Source: Pictodentalium vernedei
Lineage: Eukaryota; Mollusca; Scaphopoda; Dentaliida; Dentaliidae
DNA length: 64,000 bases
Assembly (NCBI GenBank): GCA_031216915.1
Contig: CM062293.1
Span: 151,598,285 to 151,662,284, forward strand
Direction of reading: 5' to 3'
Shown here: positions 31,490 through 39,868 of the stretch, piece after piece
Layout of the letters: each line of letters starts with the position of its first letter
How positions within the stretch are numbered: the first letter of the stretch is position 1
Translations under genes and position numbers: made by a program
The notes under the pieces: model-generated
The model's database searches: none
Told to the model about the DNA's origin: nothing
What the model saw: only the letters and a program-made list of their open reading frames with translations

Positions 31490-31701
31490 TTTTTCTTAAT
31501 GGTTGGATTTGGTAACAACTATCCTATGTTACTACTCAAGAGAGCAGTCCACAACTTGCTGTCTGTGTTCTCGAGAGAGAGATTAACGACACTGTTAATG
31601 ATGGTGATATACAAAAAGATTATTTGTGAAAAGTAAGTGATCTCGCTCCTTGGAATTCTTTTGCCAATCAGAGGCCAAGAACCGTTCGACCCTTCTTCCA
31701 T
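31490..31701 (-). pseudogene. Small Polinton membrane protein, one premature stop
   Basis: From the ATG at 31701: MEEGSNGSWPLIGKRIPRSE, then a hydrophobic segment (YFSQIIFLYITIINSVVNLS) at about residues 23-42 that would span a membrane once, then KLWTALLSSNIG. An in-frame TAG follows residue 60; beyond it the frame continues with LLPNPTIKKK to a TAA at 31488-31490. The shape (short N-terminus, one membrane segment, conserved LWTALLSS) agrees with small proteins I have seen in this position in Polintons. TATAAAAG lies 28 nt before the ATG. The final TAA overlaps the penton ATG (TAATG). The role, perhaps in an internal membrane or entry, is unknown. Confidence 0.6.
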
Positions 31702-31728
31702 TTTGAAGAAACGTCAGAGGTTCACTTC

Positions 31729-31736
31729 CTTTTATA
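31729..31736 (-). promoter_or_regulatory. TATAAAAG box before the membrane-protein/penton unit
   Basis: The minus strand reads TATAAAAGGAAGTGA, where TAT AAA AGG AAG TGA are also the last codons and stop of the integrase gene. The membrane-protein ATG (31701) is 28 nt downstream. The same TATAAAAG recurs before other genes of the element. Confidence 0.65.
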
Positions 31737-31985
31737 GGTGAGCTGACTCTGCTTGATCCACGAATTGAACGAAGTTGGGTATCCCAACCATTTTACGAAC
31801 AATTCCCTTTTCTTACCTCGACCTTGTTTCTTGAGTACGTGCTCGCTTTTGTAAATAGCTTTATGTGAAACTCGCTGACGCTCTTCAGTGTAGAACGACC
31901 CTTTCAATACTTCCCCATTATCATCTTGTAAGATGTATGTGACTGGATGTCCTTTCTTGATGGCTACTACTGTGAATAACTCTTC

Positions 31986-32018
31986 GGTCCAATTGGGCAA
32001 ATGTCCAATTGGGCAAAT
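31986..32018. repeat. 16-bp tandem duplication inside the integrase
   Basis: TCCAATTGGGCAAAT occurs twice in direct tandem on the plus strand. The second copy adds 16 nt, not a multiple of three, and separates the two frames of the integrase C-terminal region. Confidence 0.85.
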
Positions 32019-32788
32019 AACCTTTCTCAAAAGTTTTCTTAACTTTATTAATTCTTACTCTGTCTCCTACTTTGTACTTTGGTGTCTTGTGTCTTATGGT
32101 TGTCCATACAACCTTTGCCAAACCTCTTCTTGATTTTAAAAGTTCATGGCAATAGGGGCCATACCTATACTACGGCGATGAGAATGATTATATGATTTCA
32201 CCAAAGTTTGAATTGGGAAAGTCAGTGTTCTTTGTAAAATATTTCCTCATTTTGGTTTTCAAAGTTCTGTTAAATCTCTCAACTATGGAGCATTTTGTTT
32301 CAACATTTTGTGTAGTGAAAAATTCGACTTTGTGATCTTTGTGAAAATTCTGAAATTTTCTGTTTAGACATTCTTTGACTTGATCCATTTGTAATTTTTC
32401 TGGTTTACGACTTTGAAAATTTTACTAAAAGCTTTCACGATGGAATCACCAAATTTGTTTTTGAGGGGAATGACCCAAGGATATTTACTAAACACATCTA
32501 TACATGTCAACAAAAATTTTATGTTTTTGTTGAATTTACTTATCTTTGAAACATCTACCATGTCAGCTTGCCATTGTGCATATATACCACTAACTATCAC
32601 TTTCCTTCTAGGAAATGTACGACGAACAGGTTTGTGAAGAGTGTATGTGTCTTGAGTCTCTATCCATTATACAACTTGTTTAGTTTTTTTCTTGGACGCT
32701 CCACGAAGAGCGTCTACACCACCAAACTACCAGGCGCTTCAGAATCATAGTACAATGCTTCCATGACTGCCTTATTCAAGTGTCAACT

Positions 32789-32797
32789 CTATTTATA
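32789..32797 (-). promoter_or_regulatory. TATAAATAG box before the integrase start
   Basis: The minus strand reads GGGTATAAATAGAGTTGACA, ending about 25 nt before the integrase ATG (32764). Spacing implies a very short leader. Confidence 0.6.
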
Positions 32798-32839
32798 CCC
32801 TTTTTTTCGGTCCAGTTTGGCGCTTCTGTTTTCTTTGGT

Positions 32840-33386
32840 TGTTTAGGTTCCGACTTTATCGGTGCCTGTTTCATAAAATCCCCACGTTCTTTATGACCAA
32901 TTAATTCTTGGGGTATGTTACTCTCTCAAATCTTCGGCTAAGACTTCCCTTTGGTTGGAAAGTTTTTCGTCTTCTAAGATCTGTTACATTCGACCCCACA
33001 AATGTTTGATCTTTGTAGACTAATTCACCCTTCTCATTCCAAGATATATTTGGGTCACTTCTAATACGATTCAACAACAACTTACCCTTTTTCTTCATTG
33101 TCATAGGTACAGAATCGAGAATGTCTTCGTCTTTATTATCTTTCTCGAATTCGACTTTAATTGGTCGAGGAGCCATTACCTTTTGTTGAAATGTCAAGTA
33201 TATTTGTAAAAGTTGATTATATTGAGACATCTTTTCATCAGCAGAAAGAAAAGGGTCATCGAGAATTTGTCTCATTTCTCTATCCAGTGATGAAACAGCC
33301 AGTTCATTCGGTTGTCTTCGAGTCTTTTGTAGACGTTCCAATAACCTTGGTTCTACCAAAGCCATCTTCTTTGCATATTCCATCAT
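32840..33386 (-). pseudogene. Conserved Polinton protein of unknown function, C-terminal frame shift
   Basis: An open frame of 161 codons from 33386 to 32901: EPRLLERLQKTRR, a helical middle (SLDREMRQILDDPFLSADEK, MSQYNQLLQIYLTFQQKV), then WNEKGELVYKDQTFVGSNVT. The start-to-middle and the WNEKGELVYK-Q-x-x-GSN block are features I recognise from Polinton proteins with no assigned function. After RRKTFQPKGS the frame ends, but the following bases in another frame read SNIPQELIGHKERGDFMKQ, so the original C-terminus probably continued to about 32840. ATG overlaps the stop of the preceding gene as ATGA (33383-33386). Confidence 0.65.
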
Positions 33387-33706
33387 CCAAATATACCTTT
33401 AATAGCACCCAATAGTACAGGAGGTAGCGATGCTCCCAAGAATCTCCCTTTCTGCAAGATTTGTCTCCTCTTTTTGTCAGAGGTACTTTTATTTGCCACT
33501 GCCCTCACTAGTTGTTTCTGACAAACGAGTTTGGTTCTCTGAGCTTTTGTCAGAGGTACTGCTCCCTTCAGTATATTCGAGGCACAGTCACACAACCAAG
33601 TAATCAATTCTTTGTCTGCACGTTTTAGTATGGATTTGACGAGTGTGGGTTTCGATTTAAAAAGAACCTTGAGAAGAGCGATGTTGTGCTTGAGACGGTC
33701 AGACAT
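33383..33706 (-). CDS. Small conserved Polinton protein with hydrophobic C-terminus
   Basis: I choose the ATG at 33706 (MSDRLKHNIALLKVLFKSKP), which matches the usual start of this family and lies 32 nt downstream of a TATA box; a longer frame reaches ATG 33763 but would include the box. The 107-residue product is helical and basic (ILKRADKELITWLCDCASNI, KKRRQILQKGRFL) and ends in a glycine-rich hydrophobic tail (GASLPPVLLGAIKGIFG). Such a tail could be membrane-active, by analogy with adenovirus pVI or virion peptides, but this is inference. The frame is intact. Its stop overlaps the ATG of the next gene. Confidence 0.7.
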   Translation of the reverse strand: MSDRLKHNIALLKVLFKSKPTLVKSILKRADKELITWLCDCASNILKGAVPLTKAQRTKLVCQKQLVRAVANKSTSDKKRRQILQKGRFLGASLPPVLLGAIKGIFG

Positions 33707-33737
33707 GCTTCTGACTTGAGTCAGACTTGTTGCTCCC

Positions 33738-33745
33738 CTTTTATA
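33738..33745 (-). promoter_or_regulatory. TATAAAAG box overlapping the ATPase stop codon
   Basis: The minus strand reads GTATAAAAGGGGAGCAACA. The ATPase reading frame ends at the TAA inside this box, and the ATG at 33706 follows 32 nt later. Confidence 0.7.
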
Positions 33746-34352
33746 CTTTTCGGAGGTACACATATTGGGTTTCCCCAGGTAAAATTTGACTTCTTAATCT
33801 CATGTGTTCAGGAGTATCTTCTTTGAGATCTATTAAAAGGTAACCATATGGTGTCGAAGTGAAATCTTCGAAAACTTCTCTCAGAAACTTGGAATGACCA
33901 GGATACATCTGTGCTGCCAAGTGTGAGATCCGAGAACGATCCCTAGGATTTTTAAGCAAGATCATGTAATGACTATTGAGAGCTACAGTCCTATGGACTT
34001 TATTTTTGTCGAATAAATTTGAACAATGTGCATCACACTAATATTACGGTGATGACTACCTTTAGTAAATAATCTAGACACTCGAACATCTGCATCCAGC
34101 ATCAGATCATCCAATATCACTAAACTGTCAGATTTTAATTCTTGAGGGAGACCCTCTACGAATTCTACTTGGGGTAAAGTATTGCATAATGGTTGCCATT
34201 CACAAAAACACCAAATGATGTGACTTGGAACAGGTGATATAATATTTTGAATGTTTGAATAACCCGATTTACAAAGGATGATTTACCACTATCCGTGGGA
34301 CCACACAATAAACAAGTGAATGGATGCTTCCAACGAGGATCCAACTTTGTTG
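33741..34352 (-). pseudogene. ATP: Polinton packaging ATPase (FtsK/A32-like), frame-broken
   Basis: N-terminal part: KLDPRWKHPFTCLLCGPTDS followed by GKSSF, with the Walker A motif GPTDSGKS at about 34281-34302. Walker B-like segment SLVILDDLMLDADVR lies at about 34095-34120. The C-terminal part is open from 33965 to 33741 (MILLKNPRDRSRISHLAAQM, then YPGHSKF, and PYGYLLIDLKEDTPEHMRLR, GETQYVYLRK). These are in different frames, so at least one shift lies between about 34120 and 34280 and others may exist. No ATG is evident at the 5' end. Family role: driving genome packaging into the capsid. Confidence 0.85.
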
Positions 34353-34372
34353 TTCTATGTGGGTACTACTTT

Positions 34373-34431
34373 CTTTTATACCTTTCGGGGAGGTGTCCCC
34401 CACTGAACGTGGGTACTAGACCCCTTTTATA
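34373..34431 (-). promoter_or_regulatory. Duplicated TATAAAAG promoter block before the ATPase
   Basis: TATAAAAG occurs on the minus strand at 34424-34431 and 34373-34380. They lie in a ~50-bp tandem duplication that also repeats the plus-strand GTGGGTACTA and GGAGAGGTG/GGGGAGGTG motifs. The nearer box is about 25 nt before the first recognisable ATPase codons. Confidence 0.6.
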
Positions 34432-34439
34432 CCTTTTGG

Positions 34440-34895
34440 AGAGGTGGTCAATATGACCGTCATCCAAAAATATTTAAAATTGGTGGCCCTCTGACTTACT
34501 GGCTGGAGACTGGTTAAGTTTGTTTGATATTTGTCAAGAAGATAAACATCAAATAACCTAAGCGTCATTACCACCTTTTTTTCTTGTTTCTTCATTTTAT
34601 ACTTTTTATACTTTTTTTCTTCTTTTTTTCTTTTTTTTTTATAAAATCAAACATCTATTTACAGCATCTATTTACATCTTCAATTAGAATCCAATTGTAA
34701 CAGGTTTCTGGACTGTCATGAATCCAATCACCAAATCCATAATACAATGTCTCTGTTCATTTCTCGAACATATCTTCATACTCTTTCTGTACTGGTGGTG
34801 GATTCATTCCAGAAGTATTATGGTGCCACAGTAGATGGACATCATTCTTGTCAACTCTTTCAAGTGCTTCACTAAAACATGTTATAATCAAAGTC
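34440..34895 (-). other. Polinton sequence with no clear gene
   Basis: Between ATPase and polymerase. A short minus-strand frame (34757-34942) has no motif that I know. A T/C-rich tract lies at 34580-34640. Confidence 0.4.
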
Positions 34896-35588
34896 CTATA
34901 TGGCACCGAAACAATAATATGTTTTACTACACAGTCCAACAATGCCGGTTCCTTGCCATTCTACCTTGAACAAGCCTGGAGTTCTCCTGTCAAAACGCTT
35001 TCTTTCCTGGCAACATGAAGGTGACAGCCATTCTTTGCCTTCTAATTTGGTTTTCACATAATCATCTCTGTGGAAATCACAACACTCTGATGGAAACCAC
35101 TTGTGATTCTCTTTGTAAAATTCCACTCTCTTCTCTGGTTTTACTAATTCATCTATGGATAGTGACGAGGTACATAGATATGCAGAATCTGTGTCCATTT
35201 CAGCATATTCGAAATCTTGGCGGCTGATAAAAGTATCGATGACATCATAATAGAACTGAAGCATCCGAAGTTTCGCATACTGGTAAACAAAGAATCCGAT
35301 GTGGAGTGGCAGATCCAACTTGATGGTTTTCTTGTTCAGTTCGACTTCATATAAAGTTTCATCTAATGGATTCAAGGCTCTGAAGGACATGTCATTTACA
35401 GCTTTGGTGACTTTTTCGTCGTCGCAATAGCACACACGTCGATGCTTCTCTTTGTTGGTGACGGTTTTGCCATATCCAGAATTTCCCAACAGCTTCATGG
35501 TGTCGGCACCCATTCTGCCACAGGTTCTAGACAAGGTTTGGAACTTCCATTGCAGCAAAATATATATTGATTGCTTCTCTCTTTCCAC
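34896..35588 (-). pseudogene. POLB: Polinton protein-primed DNA polymerase B, C-terminal portion
   Basis: A 230-codon frame. Residues about 26-41 carry motif B (DTMKLLGNSGYGKT), then IGFFVYQYAKLRMLQFYYD, motif C (AEMDTDSAYL, Asp132 and Asp134), a thumb-region block (RTPGLFKVEW) and GLCSKTYYCFG. These match Polinton DNA polymerases. The exonuclease domain, TPR regions and motif A are missing upstream of about 35510, and codons 1-24 do not look like polymerase, so the gene is 5'-truncated at or near 35515. The frame ends soon after YYCFG, slightly short of the family's end. It cannot encode a working enzyme. Confidence 0.9.
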
Positions 35589-35599
35589 AGAGGGCTTGA

Positions 35600-35746
35600 A
35601 TCAATCAGTGCAGACCTCTGCTGGCTGATTGTTTCAGGGTCGCCCGAAGAAATGCCATGCCAGTCTGACATTGCTATACCTTCACACCTTTCTTTTATCA
35701 GGGCTGCCTCCTCCATCAAGATATTTTAGGATGAGCAATGGAGTGC
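35600..35746. other. Unassigned sequence at the Polinton edge
   Basis: A minus-strand open frame crosses here but has no recognisable motif. This is where the polymerase 5' half would be expected. Confidence 0.4.
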
Positions 35747-35754
35747 ATTACTAC

Positions 35755-36006
35755 CAAGCCAGAAAATAAGCAGACTGCCATCTGCTAAATAAGGTCCCCA
35801 GAGGGTGAATTTAGTAGGTTACCCTGCACAGTAGGGTAGCATCACTAAATTTACCCTATGTGAACCTCAATCTAAATCGGGGTCTCAAAACTAAACAGAA
35901 AGAGGTACACAGAAGAAAAATTGGCCCACTGTATGGGATAACATCATCAAATTCACCCTCTGGGGACCTCATTCTGCAAATGTCAGACTGCTTATTTTCA
36001 GGCCTG
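35755..36006. mobile_element. hAT-like MITE with perfect 8-bp duplication
   Basis: Left end CAAGCCAGAAAATAAGCAGA; reverse complement of right end CAGGCCTGAAAATAAGCAGT. The inverted homology continues inward for about 70 bp (GGTCCCCAGAGGGTGAATTT against the CACCCTCTGGGGACC mirror). The flanks ATTACTAC at 35747-35754 and 36007-36014 are identical. No coding capacity. Confidence 0.9.
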
Positions 36007-36079
36007 ATTACTACTTTTTGGATGTGATCCACTAGACTAGCTTTAATGGCTAAGTGGAGGGTCTACTGTTGCTGGTGTA

Positions 36080-36745
36080 CTGAGTCTTCTGTTAACATTG
36101 GTAAATCCTCCAGTTCTCAGAAGAATTCCTGGTTTACTTGTTTGTTTCTCAGGGGTTTGAACCAGTTACCATCAAAGCCTGTAGGTCCATGTTCTCTGTG
36201 GCTTTCTCCTGTACGGGAAAACTTTGTATCAGTTCTAATCCACCTACTCGCTAAACTTATTAGGAACTTTTCTCTGAACAGACCAAAGGTTTTACGGATT
36301 ATGCCCAAGTGGAGTTTGCCTTGAATGTTCCATCGCTTGGGGGAAGGCAAAATTCGAACCCCTGTCGAATGTTGATATGAGGTTTCTCACAAAACAGCCT
36401 TCTTGTTGGCCTTTGCCTCTGCCTCTGCCAGGAAAGTTAGTGAGTGTTATGCTCATTCGGTTGACTCCCGCCTTCACAAGTGAAGTGAAGAGTGTCACAT
36501 TAATTATTGACTGCTCCTTTCTAGCTAAGAATCAGTTATCAGAGGTTACTCTGTCACCTATCTGTATCAGGCTCTTCCTCCAGTGGATAGCTGTCGATGG
36601 TCTTCTTCCACTTCCAGCTATCTGTCATTACATTAATCAGATCAGGCCTCTTTGGAAGGGTCAAACTAGATTCTTTCTTTTCCACTTTCCTGGTAGAAAG
36701 AATATTTTCCCCACTCCATCTCTAGATGAAATGGTCTTACAGTGA
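36080..36745 (+). pseudogene. DIRS-type tyrosine recombinase, decayed
   Basis: Plus-strand pieces in more than one frame: IRNFSLNRPK followed by IMPKWSL (about 36250-36320), KTAFLLAFASASARKVSE (36391-36444, with a doubled GCCTCT), and SFLAKNQLSEVTLSPICI (from about 36518), then a segment ending WKGQTRFFLFHFPGRKN. The KTAFLLALAS-x-RR-x-SE and SFLAKNQ blocks are those of the YR recombinase in DIRS-like retrotransposons, where it integrates circular DNA. Stops and shifts make it a relic. No RT or RNase H was seen nearby. Confidence 0.6.
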
Positions 36746-37430
36746 AAGAAGAGGGTTCTCTTGTTTGACTCAGACAGGTTAGGTAATCCATAATATCTCT
36801 GATGAGGAGGTTTGTGTTGGAGTCCTTGTCCAACACCAATTCTCTCGCGCCATCTGGCATTATACATGTGGGTATTGGAGAAGCTCCTTGACATTTTCCA
36901 CATATCTCTGCAACGTACAGTCACAGTCTGATAACCTCTCCTCTTTGGGTCCACTTTCTTCTGCCCAGACTGTCGTATCACCTCATTTCTAGTGCCATGT
37001 CCTCACTAGACCTTCTTCTGGTTCTAGTCCATAGTTTTCAGACTTACTTTACCCAGATTTGTATGCCCCCACCATGAAATGGCCAGGGCATATAGTGTCA
37101 GCTATGTCCTTCCTTCATTCTGTCATTCCATCTTTCTATCATTTCAAAATAACAGTTTTCCAGACTGTTTTCCGCTATACATCAAGATAATTGGCTGATT
37201 TCTGGTATGTGGCTAAGGGTACCTACAAATCAAGTCGAGTTTGGTCACAGATGGATGATTTTTAATGGAGTTATTGACCTTTAACTTAGTCAGTCCTCTT
37301 AGTCATCTCACAAAATGTATAGCTGAGATAAAAATTATATATAAACTAGAACGGTGTCATTTGTGTGCAAAGCACACTAAGGTTTATTCCTGCATTATCA
37401 GTATGCTATCAAGATAGTAACAAATCAATT
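36746..37430. other. No gene recognised
   Basis: May include the last part of the DIRS relic. A TCTGTCATTCCATCTTTC run is at about 37119. Nothing coding. Confidence 0.45.
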
Positions 37431-37434
37431 CTCA

Positions 37435-38300
37435 TTCTCTGACGACAAAAGTGGCGCTACAAATCAAAAATCTGAAACCTTTATGCACATCTCGAGACCC
37501 TACTTGAACATATGAAAACACTTTCAATGTCTCGAATTAAAATGCCTAGGAGCCTTTCACCGGACAACTGATTCTCTAGCGACAAAAGTGGCGATACAGT
37601 CACCACATGGGGTGGAATCAAAAATCTGAAACCTTTATACACATCTGGAGACCCTACTTGAACATCTGAACACACTTTCAATGTTTCGAATTAAAATGCC
37701 TAGGAGCCTTTCACCAGAAACTGATTCTCTAATGACAAAAGTGGAGCTACGAGTGCCACATGGGGCAGAATAAAAAATCAGAAACCTTTGTGCACATCTA
37801 GAGACCCTACTGGAACAGATGAACATAATTTCAGCATTTAAAATTCAGATCCCTAGGAGCCTTTTGCGGGAAACTGACTCTCTAATGACAAAAGTGGTGC
37901 TATGGGTGCCTCATGGGGCTGAATGAAAAATCTGAAACCTTTATGCACATCTTGAGACCTTACTGGAACATATGAACACACTTTCAACATTTTGAATTAA
38001 AACCCCTGGGAGCCTTTCATGATAAACCGATTCTCTAATGGCAAAAGTCGCTCTATGGCCGCCACATGGGACGAATCAAAAATCCGAAAACCTTTATGCA
38101 CATCTAGAGACCCTACCAGAACATAAGAACACACTTTCAACTTTTCGAATTAAAACCCCTAGGAGCCTTTCACCGGAAACCGATTCTCTAACGACAAAAT
38201 AGTCGCTACAGGTGCCACATGGGGTCAAATCAAAAATCTGAAACCTTTATGCACATCTACAGACCCTACTGGAACATATGAACACACTTTAAATAACCGA
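37435..38300. repeat. Tandem repeat array, about six units of ~152 bp
   Basis: Each unit has GACAAAAGTGG, GGTGCCACATGGGG (variable), AAAAATCTGAAACCTTTATG, CACATCT.GAGACCCTACT, and CCTAGGAGCCTTTCACC. Units start near 37445, 37577, 37730, 37883, 38036 and 38190. Non-coding; short frames follow the period. Confidence 0.9.
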
Positions 38301-38324
38301 ATTTACATATCCTAGGAGGGGGCA

Positions 38325-38548
38325 CGATGATGCTGTGTGCTAAGGTGTACTGCACATCGCTGGTGCACATGTCTTCAACCGCTGTAACCCTGCTTGAGCA
38401 GAGCTGAACAGAGATAGAATGTTGAAGAGCTGACAGTTGCTCATCGATGCTCAGTGGGTCTCTCTGGGTACTCCGGCTTCCTCCACTCGTAAAACTGTCA
38501 CGGTTACCATTATAAGTATGTGACCTTAAACACCAATAAATAAACGAA
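38325..38548 (+). mobile_element. SINE-1 copy, 5'-truncated
   Basis: Starts in GGGGGCACGATGATGCTGTG and continues through GGTGTACTGCACATCGCTGG, TGCTCAGTGGGTCTCTCTGG and GTGACCTTAAACACCAATAA to AATAAACGAAT. The tRNA-like head is absent. Confidence 0.8.
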
Positions 38549-39095
38549 TATCGAAGGAGCCTTTCATCGAAAAGCTGTATTTTAGCTCAGTCTTTAAGTC
38601 GCGCCACTGGCACCACCTGATGACAAAAATTCAAATTAAATCTATTTTTGTCATCTATATACCATAATTAAGAAGTATAGTAAGTTTCAAAATTATAGCT
38701 AAAAAAAGGGACATATGGATGTAGATCATCACTATATCCCTGCAAATTTGAAAATGATTTTGAATAATAGACTCAATTCATTTCGAGATTTGATTTGAAT
38801 CGAAATTATGTGATTTGCAGGGCTCTATGTGTTTGCTTTCAAATTTCTTGTTATCACATTTCCATTTCTTGTCAACACATTTCAAAGAAAACTGTTCAAG
38901 TTTTGGGGTTTTTTTCCACAAATTTAATATATAGGCTTTGTTGGTGATAATTAATATTATGAGTAGGATTTTGCAAACCAGCCATGTCCATGTATTACTT
39001 TGAGAGTTATTGCCCTTAGTCGACTGGAAATCGACCATCCCATAGCATTGTGCTTGTTTAGAGCTCTCATACTATTGTATTAAATAGGGCATTTA
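38549..39095. other. No gene recognised
   Basis: AT-rich; the first 90 bp repeat an AGGAGCCTTTCATCG-like motif from the array at 37435-38300, which the SINE therefore interrupts or abuts. Confidence 0.5.
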
Positions 39096-39097
39096 TT

Positions 39098-39868
39098 ATT
39101 ATATCCCCCACGAATGAAGTTCAGGGGGATATATAGGAATCATGTTGTCTGTCTCTCTGTCTGTCTTGTCTGTCTGCGCAAGTCATGTCCCGCTCAGAAC
39201 TTTTGATGGCCTTAAAGGATATTAATGATACTTGGTATTAATGTTGCCTACCACCAGAGAGTGTATCGCAAATAAGGTTGGAATTCCTGTCTCTCAGGTC
39301 AAGGTCACAGACTTAGTTCAAGTTTACATACCCCCACATCCAAATCCAACTATAAGTCTTGTACAGATCAGAACTTTTGATGGCCTTGAAGGATATTAAT
39401 GAAATTTAGTACATGAAATTTAGTATTAATGTTGCCCACCACCAGAGGGTGTGCCACAAATAAGGTTGGACTACCTGTCTACAAGGTCAAGGTCACAGAC
39501 TCAGTTCAAGTTTACATACCCTCACATCCAAATCAAACTACAACAAGTCAAGTCCAGCTCAGGACTTTTGAATGTCTCTAAGGATATTAATGGTACTTGG
39601 TATTATTGTTGCCCACTTACAGAGAGTTTGTCATGATTAAAGTTGGAATGTCTGTCCTCAAGGTCAAGGTAACAAACTTAGTTAAACTTTACACACCCAT
39701 ATCCATAAATATACTGTCATGTCCAGCCTGGAACTTTTGATAGCTTTGCAGGATATAAATGATACTTGGTATTATTGTTGCCCACTATCTGAGAGTGTGT
39801 CAGGGAGGGGGGGGGGGGGGGTGCTGGGGGATATTCTTGGTCCCAAGTTGGGACAGGCCACATCTAGT
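39098..39868 (+). mobile_element. Element with ATATCCCCC hairpin, (GTCT)n block and four tandem ~180-bp units
   Basis: The start forms a hairpin, ATATCCCCCACGAATGAAG against TTCAGGGGGATATA, followed by TGTCTGTCTCTCTGTCTGTC, then units with AGAACTTTTGATGGCCTTAA, GATATTAATGATACTTGGTA, TTGCCCACCACCAGAG and TCAAGGTCAAGGTCACAGAC near 39190, 39365, 39545 and 39720. It ends with a G-run and GTGCTGGGGGATATTC. Non-coding. Confidence 0.8.

Larger units (their letters stand above)
31722..32764 (-). pseudogene. INT: Polinton retroviral-type integrase with chromodomain, several frame breaks
   Basis: The start is ATG at 32764 (MEALYYDSEAPGS), the usual Polinton integrase opening, soon broken by a stop. 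The core continues with WQADMVDVSK (first catalytic Asp at about 32563), LLTCIDVFSKYPW, then in another frame MDQVKE (second Asp, about 32384) and KCSIVERFNRTLK (Glu at about 32279), giving a D-x34-E spacing. The C-terminal part (VGDRVRINKVKKTFEKGYLP) is followed, after a 16-bp tandem duplication at about 31986-32018 that shifts the frame, by WTEELFTVVAIKKGHPVTYI and a chromodomain (RELFVKWLGYPTSFNSWI). Integrase joins element ends to host DNA; the chromodomain may steer it to marked chromatin. At least three breaks make this copy inactive. Confidence 0.88.
27960..35600 (-). mobile_element. Polinton/Maverick fragment, about 7.6 kb
   Basis: Minus-strand block holding, in order, polymerase B (C-terminal part), packaging ATPase, two small proteins, integrase with chromodomain, a membrane protein, penton-like minor capsid, a basic protein, major capsid, adenain-type protease and a BIR-RING protein. 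This combination is diagnostic of Polintons (Mavericks), virus-like self-synthesising transposons of eukaryotes. Full elements are usually 15-20 kb with long terminal repeats; neither terminal repeat is visible and the polymerase 5' half is absent, so the copy is truncated. Several genes have frame breaks, so it is a relic, although three frames remain open. Confidence 0.93.

Noticed and set aside
27960-35600. Polinton long terminal inverted repeats
   Set aside because: I compared both edges by eye and found no matching inverted sequence.
36661-36981. 106-codon minus-strand frame
   Set aside because: Overlaps the plus-strand DIRS relic and shows no motif; likely a shadow.
37435-38300. CRISPR-like array
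   Set aside because: Units are contiguous diverged tandem repeats with no unique spacers, in a eukaryotic context.
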